Origin: Spirometra erinaceieuropaei
Lineage: Eukaryota > Platyhelminthes > Cestoda > Diphyllobothriidea > Diphyllobothriidae
Assembly: GCA_902702965.1 (NCBI GenBank)
Contig: CACRXP010000031.1
Location: 2,080,367 to 2,144,366 of the forward strand
DNA length: 64,000 bases
Reading direction: 5' to 3'
Each line of letters begins with the position of its first letter. Position 1 is the first letter of the stretch. The notes beneath the pieces were generated by a model. The model was not told the origin of the DNA, searched no databases, and saw only the letters and a program-made list of their open reading frames with translations. Shown in pieces: positions 43,691 to 56,830 of this stretch. Position numbers and translations under genes: made by a program.

Positions 43691-44740
43691 TATTGAATAA
43701 TGTCCTTCATAAAGGTAAGCTTGGGAACCACTGAATCTGGTTAGGGGAAATAGAATCACGGCAATAAAGACGCACCCAACTCTCATCCCGGACTGCTCAA
43801 AGCCATGTTCAGCACAGCTGCCATACACCAGAAACCGCTTTTTACCGCTGAGCTAACCTTGATTTGTATGTCCGGCCTGCGTGTTCCCAGACCCAGTAGT
43901 CCCTGCTCATGCATTCATCCATTTTTTCCAACTACAAGCAAGGCTCCTGCGAAAGGACGAAATGCAATCCCGACGGTATTCCAGTCTAATTCGGGTCATC
44001 TTTGTACTGTAGCAGAGCTCTGGCCCATAGCGAATCACGGCATCCGTCGGGAATGACTCAACAGCTCTATTTATAGTCACGCTAGTTAACCGCCTCCTTC
44101 GGTGGGAGAGTGCAAGAAAATGTACGCGCTAAAAACATCAGCCTCGGCAAAATGATTGAGATTTGAGGACACAGATTACGCAGCCTAGAGCCATCAGCTG
44201 TCATAAAAGCCACTCATATGCCCGCACCTCTCCTCCATTTGCCCATCCTTGCAATCTAGAATGTTTGCCCATTTAAGCTAGACCAATGTATAATTAACCA
44301 CAAGGATGTCTAGCTCTAAAAACCCAACAAAATGAATATTGATGCTCCTGGCGGGACTCCGTTTCCCGTACACGAACAGTTAGAGTATATGGACGCTCTA
44401 TGGAGCGTACGTCGACAGGCGGTAGGCGTACGAGTAGGTAAACAATAAAGCAGGTCCACAGGTATCATTGCAACTACTCGGCGGTGCACCAGCTGATTAT
44501 ACTGACTCGGAAAATCGACTACGGGACAAGTGACGTTTATGAAACCGAGCAGGAGAGGACAGCTACCAGGACAACTCCGTAGGTGATCGCGATAGTTATA
44601 AAAGGGATAACCGCCAACTCCTCGACATTCTCGAGAATGCATTATAGAAATGTTTGGAGTGCCCAGTGTGTATCGTTTCGTAACACTCATGCGTAACAGA
44701 ATGACTCAGATGAAGAACCGTTTCGACGCAGGTCGAAAAT
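43691..44740. other. No recognisable gene
   Basis: Frames up to 124 codons (44316-44690 minus) without a domain I recognise. The segment just before 44740 may be eroded PLE linker. Confidence 0.35.
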
Positions 44741-44744
44741 TTGA

Positions 44745-44930
44745 CGCCTCTCTATTCCCATGCGACAATTGCCCTTCTTATTACAAGGGCTATATAATGA
44801 CCGATTCACGAAAACGCGATCTCAGCCGGTCTGTCCGGAGCACCGATACTCTGTTCCCGGTTGCAACCCACGACCTGGGTTAGAAACCACGAATTCCGAT
44901 CCCTGAACAAACGAATGACCAGTCTCGGCC
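44745..44930 (+). pseudogene. PLE (first lineage) GIY-YIG fragment
   Basis: SLFPCDNCPSYYKGYIMTDS followed by RKRDLSRSVRSTDTLFPVAT, H and, after a stop, NHEFRS aligns block by block with the GIY-YIG domain at 640-1322 (IPCQNCPCNYTGQTGR, HERKLAVRRGDALSQVAAHT, GHEFNF). The YIG equivalent is YKG. Only this part of the element is recognisable; no reverse transcriptase is seen nearby. Confidence 0.6.
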
Positions 44931-46379
44931 GCAAAAAAGACGAGACAGCAGCTACAGGTGAACTGGGATGCCGACAAAAGTTTCTTAAGCAGGCGTATTT
45001 GCATACCTTGCATGCCGCTAGTCGTGCGCTCACGTGACTGGATCACACGACGCAGTCTCTTATCGGAGGGGATTATACTGCCACCGCACAGTAAGATCAC
45101 GGCCTCTTAGTCCCGACCAAGGCGCACGGCCTTCCTCCTCCTTCTTTTCCCCTCCTGGTGCGCTATAGGACTATGAAATTGTTCAAGTGTTTTGTTCTCA
45201 CATAATCTCTTAACCGGGGTCTTATTTGGGTACAAAAGCTTAAGCGAATGTAATTGCTGTCCAAATAGTCACTAGGGCACAGGTCATGCATATTTGACCC
45301 CCAGGTACTCCAGGTTAATCGTATAATGGCATAATTATACTTCCATACATTTCAGATAAATATAATGCCTCATCCTGTTAGTGAGCTCAGGAGAACAGAA
45401 AAGCGAATTTTCTGAAAAGCCAAATAACTGATAAATTATCTAACTTTTCGATGTCATGCTGTCATCCATTGCCAGTGAGTGAAAATGTACCAGTCGAACT
45501 GTCTGCCGGTACCCCCTTATTTCATCAGTCAACATGAAGCAGAAGATCAGTTTTCTGACCCGGTTAACACCATGGCACGGAAAATACAACTCACCGAAAA
45601 GGTTGCAACCACGGCCTCTAAATCTACCCAGACTGTCGCAGGCTGCAGCACTCAGCCTGGAGTCACCGTGACATTTCCATGTCACCAAACGCATGTGCGG
45701 TGGTCCGAATAGTTTATCAAAAACAAATGGGCAAGTCTGAGATCTCCCACCTCGGGTGTTTTTGAAGTGACATCGAGGTTGAACCGACAGAAATGGATTT
45801 TAGAAGCTCTGATTTCCTTGATGAACTGGTTTACAGCACATGTACGTCATAAAAAACAGATAAAGCTACGATGGTCCAGCCATAGCGTAAGGGTAACAGT
45901 TGAGTGCATGTCGGAACGACTTCTCTATGAATATCTTTACTGGCACTTTCATGCGACTGCACGGTGAAGACTATTCACAGTGTCTTCAAAAAAATCGCGA
46001 AACCCGGAAAACACTGCCAAATAACCAGGGTAAACAAGAAACAACTATTGAAGATTAAATGGCCATTTTTAAACGCCACTGAATAGGGCATCCTAGGGCA
46101 AATCGGGAACGCCTCAGACCCATGTGTCGATGCCCAATCCCGTCAATATGCTTTAGTTACCAGCGTGAGTTCATAGGCCAGACTGGTCTTTCCAGGTGCA
46201 TTAGTTTAATGAGTTGACAACACACTGCAAAAACATCACCGATGTCGCTACTGACGACATTTCTCCAGTGTCTGAGCTAGGGATGGATGCGTTACAGGCA
46301 CAGGGTCCGGACTGCAATTTTTAGAAACACGTATGGATGCACACGTGATCATGACAGAAAATACGTGTCCAGTAAGCCC
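44931..46379. other. No recognisable gene
   Basis: AT-rich from 45180. Frames below 95 codons. The region 45480-45715 has a 77-codon frame without known motifs. Confidence 0.35.
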
Positions 46380-46700
46380 TTGCTTGAAATAGATGTTGAT
46401 GGAAGCGAACAGGCGAGTTCCAGGTAGCAGTTCAGAAGAAGAAGATGCGAGCACTGGAACAGGAAATTTAATTGCCCGATTCTCACTCGATCCCATCATT
46501 AGAGAGAGTCGCAGATAAGAGTATTGGTGGCACAAGGAGTGCAGTATTCATAGCATGTGGATGTCGTGGGACCATATGCGTACTGTAATTAACAGCTGCC
46601 GCAATCTCCGCTGGGGTCGTAATTGATGCGATGGTGGCTTGTCAGTCCGCGTCCGAGTCGTTAATGGCCGTGATTTCGTCATCCGTGTTGAATGCTGTTG
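46380..46700 (-). mobile_element. PLE terminal repeat with hammerhead-like motif (copy f)
   Basis: Minus strand from 46700: CATCAATTACGACCCCAGCG, TACTGCACTCCTTGTGCC, then CUAAUGA (46496-46502, one core change), stem II remnant, TTCCTGTTCCAGTGCTCGCA (46446-46465 region) and TCTTCTTCTTCTGAACTGC, ACCTGGAACTCG. The last parts match the end of the copy at 661-700 (GTGCTCGACTCTTCTTCTTC ... ACCTGGAACTCG), tying this repeat to the PLE. The ribozyme core itself is decayed (GAAA replaced). Confidence 0.6.
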
Positions 46701-49467
46701 TGACGATTGCTCGGCATATTGGCTCACTGTCACTGGGATAATTGCTTGCCCGCGCCCTCCCCACGTGACTGATTCCCCTGCCCAGGGAATATCTTCGCCT
46801 ACTGAAATAAATGTGTCTACAGGAGGTAGCTTCGAAAAAAGCAAGAGTGAATTGGATGGACATGTAAATGAGGTAATCCTTCCTGAACGCATTTCTGGTC
46901 GCTGTGTGACTGTCTGTAAGGGTTCTAGATTGAGATCCAAGACGCAACAGTAGGGGCATTTCTCATAACTTGATGGGCGAAAGTCCATCCTATGACACAA
47001 TAATGCCTTCCTCCTTCGGAAATGTTGGCTACTATAAATATCTTTTGGACCTATCTGCATTAGAATAATTCACCGCGTTTTTAATGGGCCTCCTATTGGC
47101 AAGGGATAATGCATAATGTCTGCATTACTTTAAGAAAAGCAGAAAATCCCTTCCTGAGGCAGGAGCGATCACAGCAATCTGCTTCAGCGTTGTGAAAATT
47201 CCCATTACAATAATCAGAATAAAATGCAACCAGCAAACGTTTCTTTAGATAACGTCTCTTCAGGCCGGTAGAGTTATATGGGGACGGCGTACAGTAAATG
47301 AAAAGATCAGTAAAAGTTAGCTTCAAAATACAGGCTGGGAAAAAGCAGAAGGACGCAGGAAGTGGTATGTGGGTCTGCGCTCTTTCACTCTTGCTTAAAC
47401 TGTATTTTAAAACTCACTCTTATCGATTTTTCAATCACTGTACCCAGTGCCCATATAACCGTACTGACCTGAAGAGACGTAATCAAAAGCGACGTTTGCT
47501 CGCCACTTTGTGTTCCAAATCTGCCTTATTGACATTTTCGGGGGGGGGGGGTGATTAAAAAACTGCCAAACAAAGCGACATACTACAGCTACAAAAATGA
47601 TAGAGAGTCAGCAGTCCCTTGTAAGGCAGAAATATATTCGTCCAGGTAAACCAAAATTAAAATAAAATGTCATTTACGGCGAACTCACTGTATAGAAGAG
47701 TTTGCGTTTATTCCTCTCATGTGATATGGTTGAATTTATATCAGCACTGAGAACCAATTAATATATGCGCGTTAAAGACGTCGGAATCCTTTGCATAAAT
47801 GTCTGTCTTTCACAAGGTATTAGTGAGATTCCCCGAAAGTCCCCAAACCGACGCCTACGCATAAATCTTTACAGCATGCCAGTGCTTAAAAGCGTGTTGG
47901 AATATGTCGGTGCATTTTTCATTAATTGTAGCGCATTGTGGAGTATTTTTATATCTATTTTGCGCTGATTATCGCAGTCTGCCAGCCCTGGGTCTTCACA
48001 GAAGTTCTCGGTAAGTGGTCTTTCATTCATTCAGGAATCGTGAACGCGAGCAACTTCTGCTCACCTACGCGGGTACTTCCCTGCCCTGAAAGTTAGCCAA
48101 AGTGTTTACGGATGCAAAAATGATTAACCTGCAGATCGGTGCCCATAAGTCTACTTGATTGGAAATCATTTAATAACCACGAATACTGCTCGTCAAAAAA
48201 GTTGCACAAGCATTTTATCGTGGTCTCTGCCAAAAAATGTCACAGAAATATTGTTTGTCTACCTCTTTGCGTGCACGCAGCATTTCTTCTTCAGAGCGAT
48301 GCCTGCACTATTTATATAAGGTTATTCACTAAATAATTCATAAAAACCATGATTATTTGAACATAAAAGAATGAATTCTAACAGTTAAAGTTCACATTTA
48401 GACGATGGTCTAGTATGGAAAGTGGATTAATATATGTACCATATTGTTAGCAAAGTGTTGGCTAATTAGCAAAATAAGCAGTCGGCACAATAATGAATTT
48501 AGAATTGTCCTGTGATGTGCAACGGAAGATTATTGGTTGGTCAAGAAGAAGTGTCAAAGAAGAGTTCTTTTTCTTATCTGAGGTCATCATTTAAAATGAC
48601 CATGCTCACGTGATCAGCTTACATCATTAAGCAAGACAAAACTGACTATGGTCGTCATCTGCGGAGGGTGTCGCGTCAAATACACGGTATGCAAATTGTT
48701 CTCATGTGGCTAATGAACGTTTAATCATCCTGCCCGAAAAGCATAAAATAGACGATCAGATTGTTCGAGCTACATGGAGGATACAGTTAACTACTAAAGA
48801 ATCAAATTGTGGAGGTAAAGCAGTTTCGTAATCCGACGGTCCTCTTATCGTCCTAAAAAGTATAACCTCCATCTATTACCTGCAACGAAAATCTTAATTG
48901 TAGGCGCTGACAAACATACGGGTCTCACTCGGCTGGCCCTTTCCGCAAAACAATTAGACCATCTAAGTAATTCGCCTTATCTTCAGGATTTGATGCAATA
49001 AAAAGACACTCTAAAAGGACGCACTATCACAGCATTCTTGTTTGACAGAAAAACATAGATCATTTCTTACCATCATATATCGTTAAACAACGTACAACTG
49101 TATTGTGTTCTCCTCCATTATTGTCTACGAATTCACAAGAGTTTCTGGCAATACTTTCTTAATATTTATTGAGAGTTGTCGTTCATAATCCATTTTACAT
49201 TTTGGGTTGATACAACAAAGACGGGCTCCGGTTTTTCAGGGGTCCTGCAGTTACTTCTGGCGCTTTTCGAGCCTGACGACGCTGAAATACTTTAAATGCA
49301 AAAAACGTCTCTGAGGCATATATCGCCCGGAGTTGTGGAACACCTGCTTACACCACGCGCCGCTGCGCGGTCGCTGATGGGACTAGAGAGTGATAGTCCG
49401 TAAGGCACAACCAGAGGTGTGAGTTCCGTAGAAAACGATCGGTAAGCGACACCTCTACCACAACATG
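46701..49467. other. AT-rich DNA, no gene
   Basis: A G run at 47539-47550. A 170-codon minus frame reaching into this region (46548-47060) overlaps the PLE terminal repeat and is judged fortuitous. Nothing else recognised. Confidence 0.4.
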
Positions 49468-50451
49468 CATAAAGGTGTGCTAGCTCGTGAAATGTTAACC
49501 AAAATTCCGAAATGCATTTTCGGTTCGAAAGGGTTTCTTCAGTCGGGTTTTAAAATTAGTCATCCTACAACACAGTTCTATATTAATTCAGCTACCTCAA
49601 GTTGCCACCTTTCGGTCTATTTTCCGGCCGCATACAAAAGCCACACTCTGTAAAAATGACTGCTTAAAGAGAATGGAGTTTTCTCATTGATTTTAGATGT
49701 CCTTAAAAATTCATTTACATTTCATAGAAAACATGCATAAACATATTCACTATTTTACTTATTTGGTGGACATAACGTCCTACTCCAATTTTATACTCGA
49801 AGAAAAAGTATAATTCGGCTTCATAAAATTTTTCAAATTTCTGAATATTTTGAACCGGACTTTACCTTACACTTATATTCAGGGTTTCCAAACTACAAGC
49901 CGTATATTTTCCGCGTATGGAAAACCATAAATTTCTTTACGGCACTTAGAGAAGACCATATGAGGTTTAGAAAACTTAGCAGTGGACTTGAGCTATATTG
50001 CAAACTTTACAAGCGACATTAGTGAATGAAGGGACACGATGTCTTAAGCACGGATATTTCACGGCATTAAAAAATCTCACAACTAGCAAACTTTGGAAAA
50101 CCTAATTATACCATTCCTTCGAGTATAATATTAGAGAAAAACGTAAAATATATCGAGTTATCGGAGGAATGAACATTTTTATACATGTTTACCAGGAAAT
50201 ATAATTGAATTTTGAGAGCATCGATAATCAAGGCAAAATGTGATGCTGCTTAAGCAGTCCTTTTTACAGAGTGGGGCTTTTGTAAGCGGCCGGAAGGAAG
50301 TTCGTTTGAAAACCGGCATCTCGAGATGACCTTAATAGCACAGAATTATGTTGCAGAATGATTAATTTTTCCACCCTACTGAATTAACCCTTCCGAAGCA
50401 AAAACGCATTTCAGAATTTCGGTTATATTTCATGAGCTGGCACACCTGCCG
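49468..50451 (-). mobile_element. Long-TIR MITE, copy I
   Basis: Left end CATAAAGGTGTGCTAGCTCG, right end CATGAGCTGGCACACCTGCC-G before TA. Loop (CAAACTACAAGCCGTATATT) opposite to copy A. Termini are more diverged than the arms. Confidence 0.8.
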
Positions 50452-51005
50452 TATATACCTATGTTGGGGAAAAATGAGTTCCTTGCGAAACCGAAAAACA
50501 CTTCATTTCGGTCGTCGTTAGTCTTGTAAAAACCATGAAATACAGTTCAAAGTCAAGCATGCTAAAAAAATCAGTACTGGCTTGTCAGTGCTGCGGATGA
50601 GTCGATGCAGTGGGCTGACATAAGCTTTTGACTGGCTGTCATGTTTTCCAATTGGCGCATTAATCTGGACGCCATTTGCACAAATCTCAAAGAAAAGTGG
50701 AAAAGGTGATAGCCAGTCACGACGTGATATCAGCCTACAACATCGACCCATTCGTGTAAATTTTGACTGTTTTTGCGCTTTTTACACGTCTGACGACGGT
50801 CCGGGGAACCAGCGTCGAAAAGACTCAAAACAAAGTTTCTTTCAATTTCTTAAAGGACTCATTTTTCTTCTTTTTGCATACATATATTTAGAAAACGTCT
50901 CTCCCCCCAAATCGTTTTACAGTTTTTCATGTGCTGTCTTTGGAATATCTGCGGGAAAACCATGATCCTCGGTGTTTTTATTCGATTGATTGTAAAGGCA
51001 GATTG
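50452..51005. other. No recognisable gene
   Basis: One 77-codon minus frame (50518-50751) without known motifs. Confidence 0.4.
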
Positions 51006-52022
51006 CAGTGACTGACCAATCTCATGGGACGTTATCTGCAACTCTAAAATATGTTTTCGATTTTATAGGATTACTTTTAATGGCGTTATAAGATGAATAA
51101 TTCCGCTGGCAATATCTTATACCATTTCGGACTAGCCAGGTTGTTGGCATCTGAGTGCACTTCTTCTTAAACTCCTGTAAAAACTGCACTCCGCAAAAAA
51201 TTACCACTTATGTAGTGCGTATGCTTCGAAATGATGTTCGATAGCTTTAAAGAACCAAATATCTTTTTTAAAAAACATGCACGAAAATATGCATTCGTTT
51301 GTTCTTGAGATAGCCAACTATAATATCTTCAAATTTTACTTTTGAAGGAGCGGTATCTTTCGGTTTTTAAATAGTTTCTAACTATGAGATGTTTTAAGAC
51401 GGTGTCATTTGCATTCACACAACATCAAACCTATGTGTTTACTTATGTTCCTCATGAAGTATACAACCTAGATCGCATCGTTTGAAAGATTTTTTGAATT
51501 CCACACGGCATATGCCAAAAGGCATTCATTGATATTGATATATATTGACATTGATATATTGATATGGATCTATTGATATTTCGTAGGCGGAAAGTACACA
51601 CCTTGCCGACTGAAATCGATAGACGTTCATGCAGCGGTTGCCTTGGCTTAAGATTATTCGGGAATTGGAAAACTTTTTAAAAACCTAAATTTACCCTTTC
51701 TTCGAGTACAGAATCAAGAGGCCACATCATTAACAATCAAATGGGCAAATGAGGCATATATTCGTGCATATTTTTTTAAAAATATATTTGAACTAATTAA
51801 GCCATCCGAAATCAGTGCGCAAAATATGCACCACTCAAGTGATCACTTTTTACACAGTGCGCTTGTTACAGGGAAGTGAAAAAGATGAATTTAGAAACAA
51901 ACATTCTGGAAAGTTCGAAATATCATAGGATTATGTTGCGTAATTATTCATATTACAACGCCACCTAAGTAATTCTTACTATTAGAAAACACACTTCAGA
52001 ATTGTCGATCGGTCACTCACTG
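51006..52022 (+). mobile_element. Long-TIR MITE, copy K (second subfamily)
   Basis: CAGTGACTGACCAATCTCAT; end GATCGGTCACTCACTG before TA. Loop direction as copy A. The loop contains a local expansion of TTGATAT repeats (51528-51582). The right arm lacks the CAACATTTCATGA block next to its terminus. Confidence 0.78.
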
Positions 52023-55000
52023 TATGTGCTGTGTGTTTGCTGAAATCTCCAAAATAAGATTTTTCTTGAAAGCGTTAAGTTAAAGTAGTGGGTATTTGGA
52101 CATTTTTAAAATACAGATGGACTTCTGTGTCACATCCATGGACTCGCCCATTCATGAAACTTTATCGCAAAGAGAGTGAATGCGCTCAACGAATGTCGGC
52201 TATAAACACGCTAACAGTTCAATTGAAAGGCCTCCTCCGATAAGTCATCTCTTTAAAATTGCTTTAATAAGATAGTTCTCTGACGGATACCTACATAATT
52301 CATCTTTCCCCAAGGAAACGTCAAGGTAAAAATCGGACGATTTGGTCGACTTGTTCACCTCCCTCCTGCAAAGCAAAGACGTCACTTTCCCCTTTATATT
52401 GGGGTCATTTTAGATATATTTGTATACTTCGATGCTCAGTTCTACAGTCATAAATGTAGAACGATTGGGTCATATAAATACCAAAACATTATTAAAACAG
52501 CTAACCTTATAGCCGTTCCGTTCCCAAATTATGTATAAGGGAAACTAAGCCATTCAAAATTATATTATTATATGCCTAAAAGTTAACACAACCACTTGGT
52601 GGAGGAACGTTTTGCGGCAAGTTATTGAGTATTCGCAAAGGGCAAGAAAATGTACGAGCCTTTAAACAGAGGCGTGCATGTAGGTGTTATAATGCGTGTC
52701 AAAACATGAAATCCCACAAAATTGTAGGTCTGGTACTTCAAAAAACGTTCTTGCCTAACCATGCTGCATCTAACTTTATGCGGAAAAAAGGCAACTTTCA
52801 ACCGCGCAGGTTTATTTGTTAAAGCGCCCGAGTTTAAATAAATCTCTAAAATACAACAGCACGCACAAGTGCCTAAACATAATATAGGACTGCTCTTAGC
52901 ACAGAAAACTGTCCGATTACAAGGCAGCGTAGATTTCCGCTAAAATACGTCAACAACATGACCACCACAACTATTTAAAAAAGATTCTGTAGATAGAGAA
53001 GACGAATATGTAAAATGTGCGGTATTTTAAGTGTCTAGAAATGACGAAACAGTTCTAAGTCGGTCTAACTCCAGCCTTTTTTGCCTCCGTTTCTGCTATG
53101 TATACATATACGCATTCACTGCATTGCGGTTGTCAATCGCAGTAAGTCCTTACAGATTGTTTCTTTTCACGGTATATGACAAAGATTTTAACACCAGAAA
53201 TAATTTTAAGTCCCAGAGTCATACCCTGAACTCCGGACATTATCCGATCGTCCTGAATTGTTCTGCATCACGGGCAGCCAAACTAATTAGTTAAGTCATC
53301 ATTATGTGTTTGTCAAAGGACGACGATAACTACTTGCATAAGTTTGACTTATTGACTGATTTCTGTCTTTAATTTTTGCCCGGCTGAAATGGCCTGCTGA
53401 TCTGTCTGTTTTGTGAATCCTTGGGGTTTAAACATTTGCAACTTATTTGGAATTCGCCTTTTCTGTGTTGAGGTCAAAAATATGTCTTCAAATAGGTTGC
53501 AAATGGCCTCGGCTCATGTGCAGGGAATATCGTGAAGGTGGGCATAATTTATGCCTTCTCTTAACATCTGAAAGAAGGTCGTCTTTGTAAGCAACAAAGT
53601 CTTAGGATTCGGCTTTTCCACAGAGACACCGGATTAACCAGACATGGCGATAGGCATGTTTTAATAATTCACACCATGACCAGAAAAGTTTGGAAGACGT
53701 GTTGCAAAATCGTGAAAAAAAAGTTGGAAAACTGTCTCACGCTGAAAGTTGAAAAAACGTTTAATCTCTGAACTGGGCGCAACACTCTACTCCTAGTCGT
53801 TGTTTATTGTCCGCAGATCTGTGAGATGTGCCCTCAGCGTTATGTTTTCAGATAGATAACTTAGTCATTGTTATGCAGCCAACATAATTTAATGTTCAGA
53901 TACTATCTCCCGATTTAAATCCTGAAATTTTGACTAAAGCCGTTAGGACATTTTTACAAGCCTGCAGATTCCATGGTACGCATTCACTCTCCGAAGGAGG
54001 GGAACAGAACGCGACAGGTGAGGTGACACATTCCAGAACGCGAGTTTCTATTTTAGGCAATTAACGTCAACATAGTTTCATGTTTGCTTAAAAAGTGATG
54101 TGGCGGGAACTGAGAGCAAAAAGCTTTTTACGCTGAAATTAGAAAATGTAGGTAAATAACCAGTAGTCGGAATTTCGTCCTTACGTCATGGTGGAGAATT
54201 GGGTTTTCTCTATTTGCCATTTGCTTAAACGATTATCTGTCTTTATCGGCACACGGTGCATGGGGCTAAAATTAGTAGCTGACATGACATTTGGTAATTC
54301 CAATAACATCACGGTCTGCCTAACAGATGTTTCGTCGAGGGCCTAACCATACTTCAGAGTGTACAGGTAAAGAGGCCGAATTTATTCAGAACCTGGAGTT
54401 GATTTTCCAGTTTTGAGCTACAAAATTGGGAAATAAAAGCCATCTCGTTCAGAAGTGACATAATTACTTTGATTAATTTGTTTCCCTAGATTCTGAATTT
54501 ACATCGGTATAGAACAACAAAATACGACGTCTCTGTGGCATAAATGTTTTCCGTTGCCTTAAATATCTATCAGCACCATTGCTGATTCGATTTCTTCAGT
54601 GATTTTTGTCAATCTGCCTTCGTACCAAAAATTTCCAAATAAAGAGTAAAATCGAAGGAGCGCTTGCACAAAAACACTATTAGTTGTTGTTAATAAAAGG
54701 CTCCTTAAGGTGTATCCGACTGCATAATTATTTAAAACTCACCTCTATATGCCAAAACCGAATTATACTAGAACATACAAGACGTGACCGATGTGAGAAT
54801 TTTCAGACGTCTTACACCCTGCGCCTTTTTCGCGCTCGGCTAACCTTTCAAGACTTTTCTTGAGTAAAAAATCTGTCCACATAATTTATTCAAGCAAAAT
54901 GTTGATAAATTTAGGCTTGAAATTGGGTGGGATTTAATTGGGCAATTTCCTATGTTAGTACACGTCCTGGATTTCGGTCACTTATTCGAGCGTGTGTCCT

Positions 55001-56330
55001 TTGACAGGAGAGTACGTTGTTCTTAAACGTTTTACTAAACAAAGCTTGCCGCACTTGGAAATTGATTTTCTGTCCGATGATATACGGGGGAATCAGTTAG
55101 TTTACACATCAGTTATTTTGGAGAACCGGTCACTTCATTGATTTTTAGAATTCAGATTGTCAAATCTGTGTGATTTGATAGCCTAAAGTGCACACAGGCA
55201 ATCCTTGGTTGGAGCGAGCTGAAATTGTTTTACCGTTTGGAAGATTCTACTTGTTGTCACAGAAGTGACAACCACCAAACAGTCATTCCCAATTTTCAAC
55301 TTGTGAAACATTTCTTTTCGTGCTATCCGGCTTCCGTCAATATCTTATTCAGAAATCGAACAAACGAAACATTAACAGTTTTAGCAAAATATCAGTATTT
55401 ATGTGATCACTCCATAGTGCATTCATAATCATAGAACGCAGCCTAAAAGTGATCAGAGTTAGCGAAAATAGACGCAATAAGATGAGAAGCCTGTTTCCAC
55501 TTTTTCGGTAGAAAAATGCGAGTGCGCTTAGTAAGGTAAAATAAACGGTTAAAGTGTCAGAGTTTTTCTCCTGGCTTTACAGTACACAGACATCCGTCAG
55601 CGGAGTGCAGTATTAAGGCATTGCTTAGAAGCATAACTTATTAGAGAAGGTTTTCGAACTGATCGCAAACATTTTTGTTGCTGACGATTGTTGTGGGCTT
55701 TAATTTTTTTGACAATAATGTTTCATGTTTGAATAAGTTATTCAATGTGACCCAAACGGCCATCATCTACATGACAAGGAACGCCAAAGCACTCGCTATT
55801 CCCTGTCGACAAACTAAAGCAAAAAGCTGTCTGCTTTTTTGAACCACATTGCACTCAAATCAAAAATGAAAAATGCCGGGAATCCTCGAGAGATCCCATT
55901 GTAATCTATAATTACACTATTAACTATTGCTAAATCACAATGCCTGAAAGTGTTTTGCAGGGGCAGGATTACTGCACATCGATAATTTGGGTCTGCATAA
56001 TTGCAACTATTTCTGACGTTTTAGGGCCTTTCGCTTTTCTACAAACTTGATATTTCTAAGCAATGTAACATCGCCTTTAAGGTTTCTTCTATGTTTTTAA
56101 TTTCCCCAAAGTTCAGAAGAGCATTTGGCGAGCATACGCGTGTTTTCGATAACTGCTCATCATGCCAGTACATTTATTTGAGAAGGAGGTACAAGCTGAA
56201 ACAAGTGGGGCGATAAGAGCAATCGATTAAGATTCGTCTTTTCATACAAACGCGATATGTGAACAGAGGGGAGGGAAGGGAGGGGCGGCAGTAACCGACA
56301 GTGAGGGTTAGGAAGGGCCGTGTCACAAGG
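52023..56330. other. Long AT-rich DNA without recognisable feature
   Basis: 4.3 kb with frames under 90 codons, no MITE, PLE or LTR landmark. It may include introns or regulatory DNA of a host gene outside the window, but nothing shows this. A G-rich run (56326-56340) ends the region. Confidence 0.4.
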
Positions 56331-56349
56331 GGGGGGGAATCGGGGGACA

Positions 56350-56830
56350 CAAAGCCATGCAGACCCTAGCCCACGGCAGACGCGGAGCGTGCAAGAGGTT
56401 CTTCTGCGTGCACAGGACCGGCCTTTGTAGCTTGATGGCAGTCGCTTCTGCTGTTGTTAGTAACCGCTGACTTAATCGCTTAGGATAGCTAAGTTGGACC
56501 TTCGTTTGGATCCACACGATGCCAGGATCAACCACGTGTGCGCGGATAGAGCTGTGTATGTTTCTAACTTCATCTTTGTTCAGCCATGCCGGCAGGTGTT
56601 CTCGTATTCATGCGGATAAACGTCGAATCGTACGACGAATATAGCCTGCGCCAAAGGAGCAAGTAAAGGAGTGAATGCACATGGGAGTGGTTTGAAGTGG
56701 TGGTGTGTTTTAACCTTTCCCGCGTAGGACGGGTTTGGTCGAAAACAATACTTGAACTCTTGTTGCGGGGAAGATCCGTGAAACGGCTTAGCCAAGGCGC
56801 CTTCTCAGCAGTTCACTTGCCGCGTCCCCA
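56350..56830 (-). pseudogene. PLE (second lineage) linker and GIY-YIG fragment
   Basis: Minus strand: LLRRRLG, AVSRIFPATRVQVLFSTKPV, then CIHSFTCSFGAGYIRRTIRR (YIG equivalent YIR), IREHLPAWLNKDEVRNIHSS, IRAHVVDPG, and after a frame change LLTTAEATAIKLQRPVLCTQ, PRLPWARV. These are the successive blocks of a PLE GIY-YIG domain and its C-terminal tail, as in the copies at 20,0-20,9 kb and 24.3-25.7 kb. It is split over two frames (56580-56795 and 56323-56535) with at least one in-frame stop. No reverse transcriptase is recognisable upstream. Confidence 0.78.

Noticed and set aside
46548..47060. 170-codon minus-strand frame
   Set aside because: It overlaps the hammerhead-bearing PLE terminal repeat and has no recognised domain.
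51528..51582. TTGATAT repeat as a separate satellite
   Set aside because: A short local expansion confined to the loop of MITE copy K.
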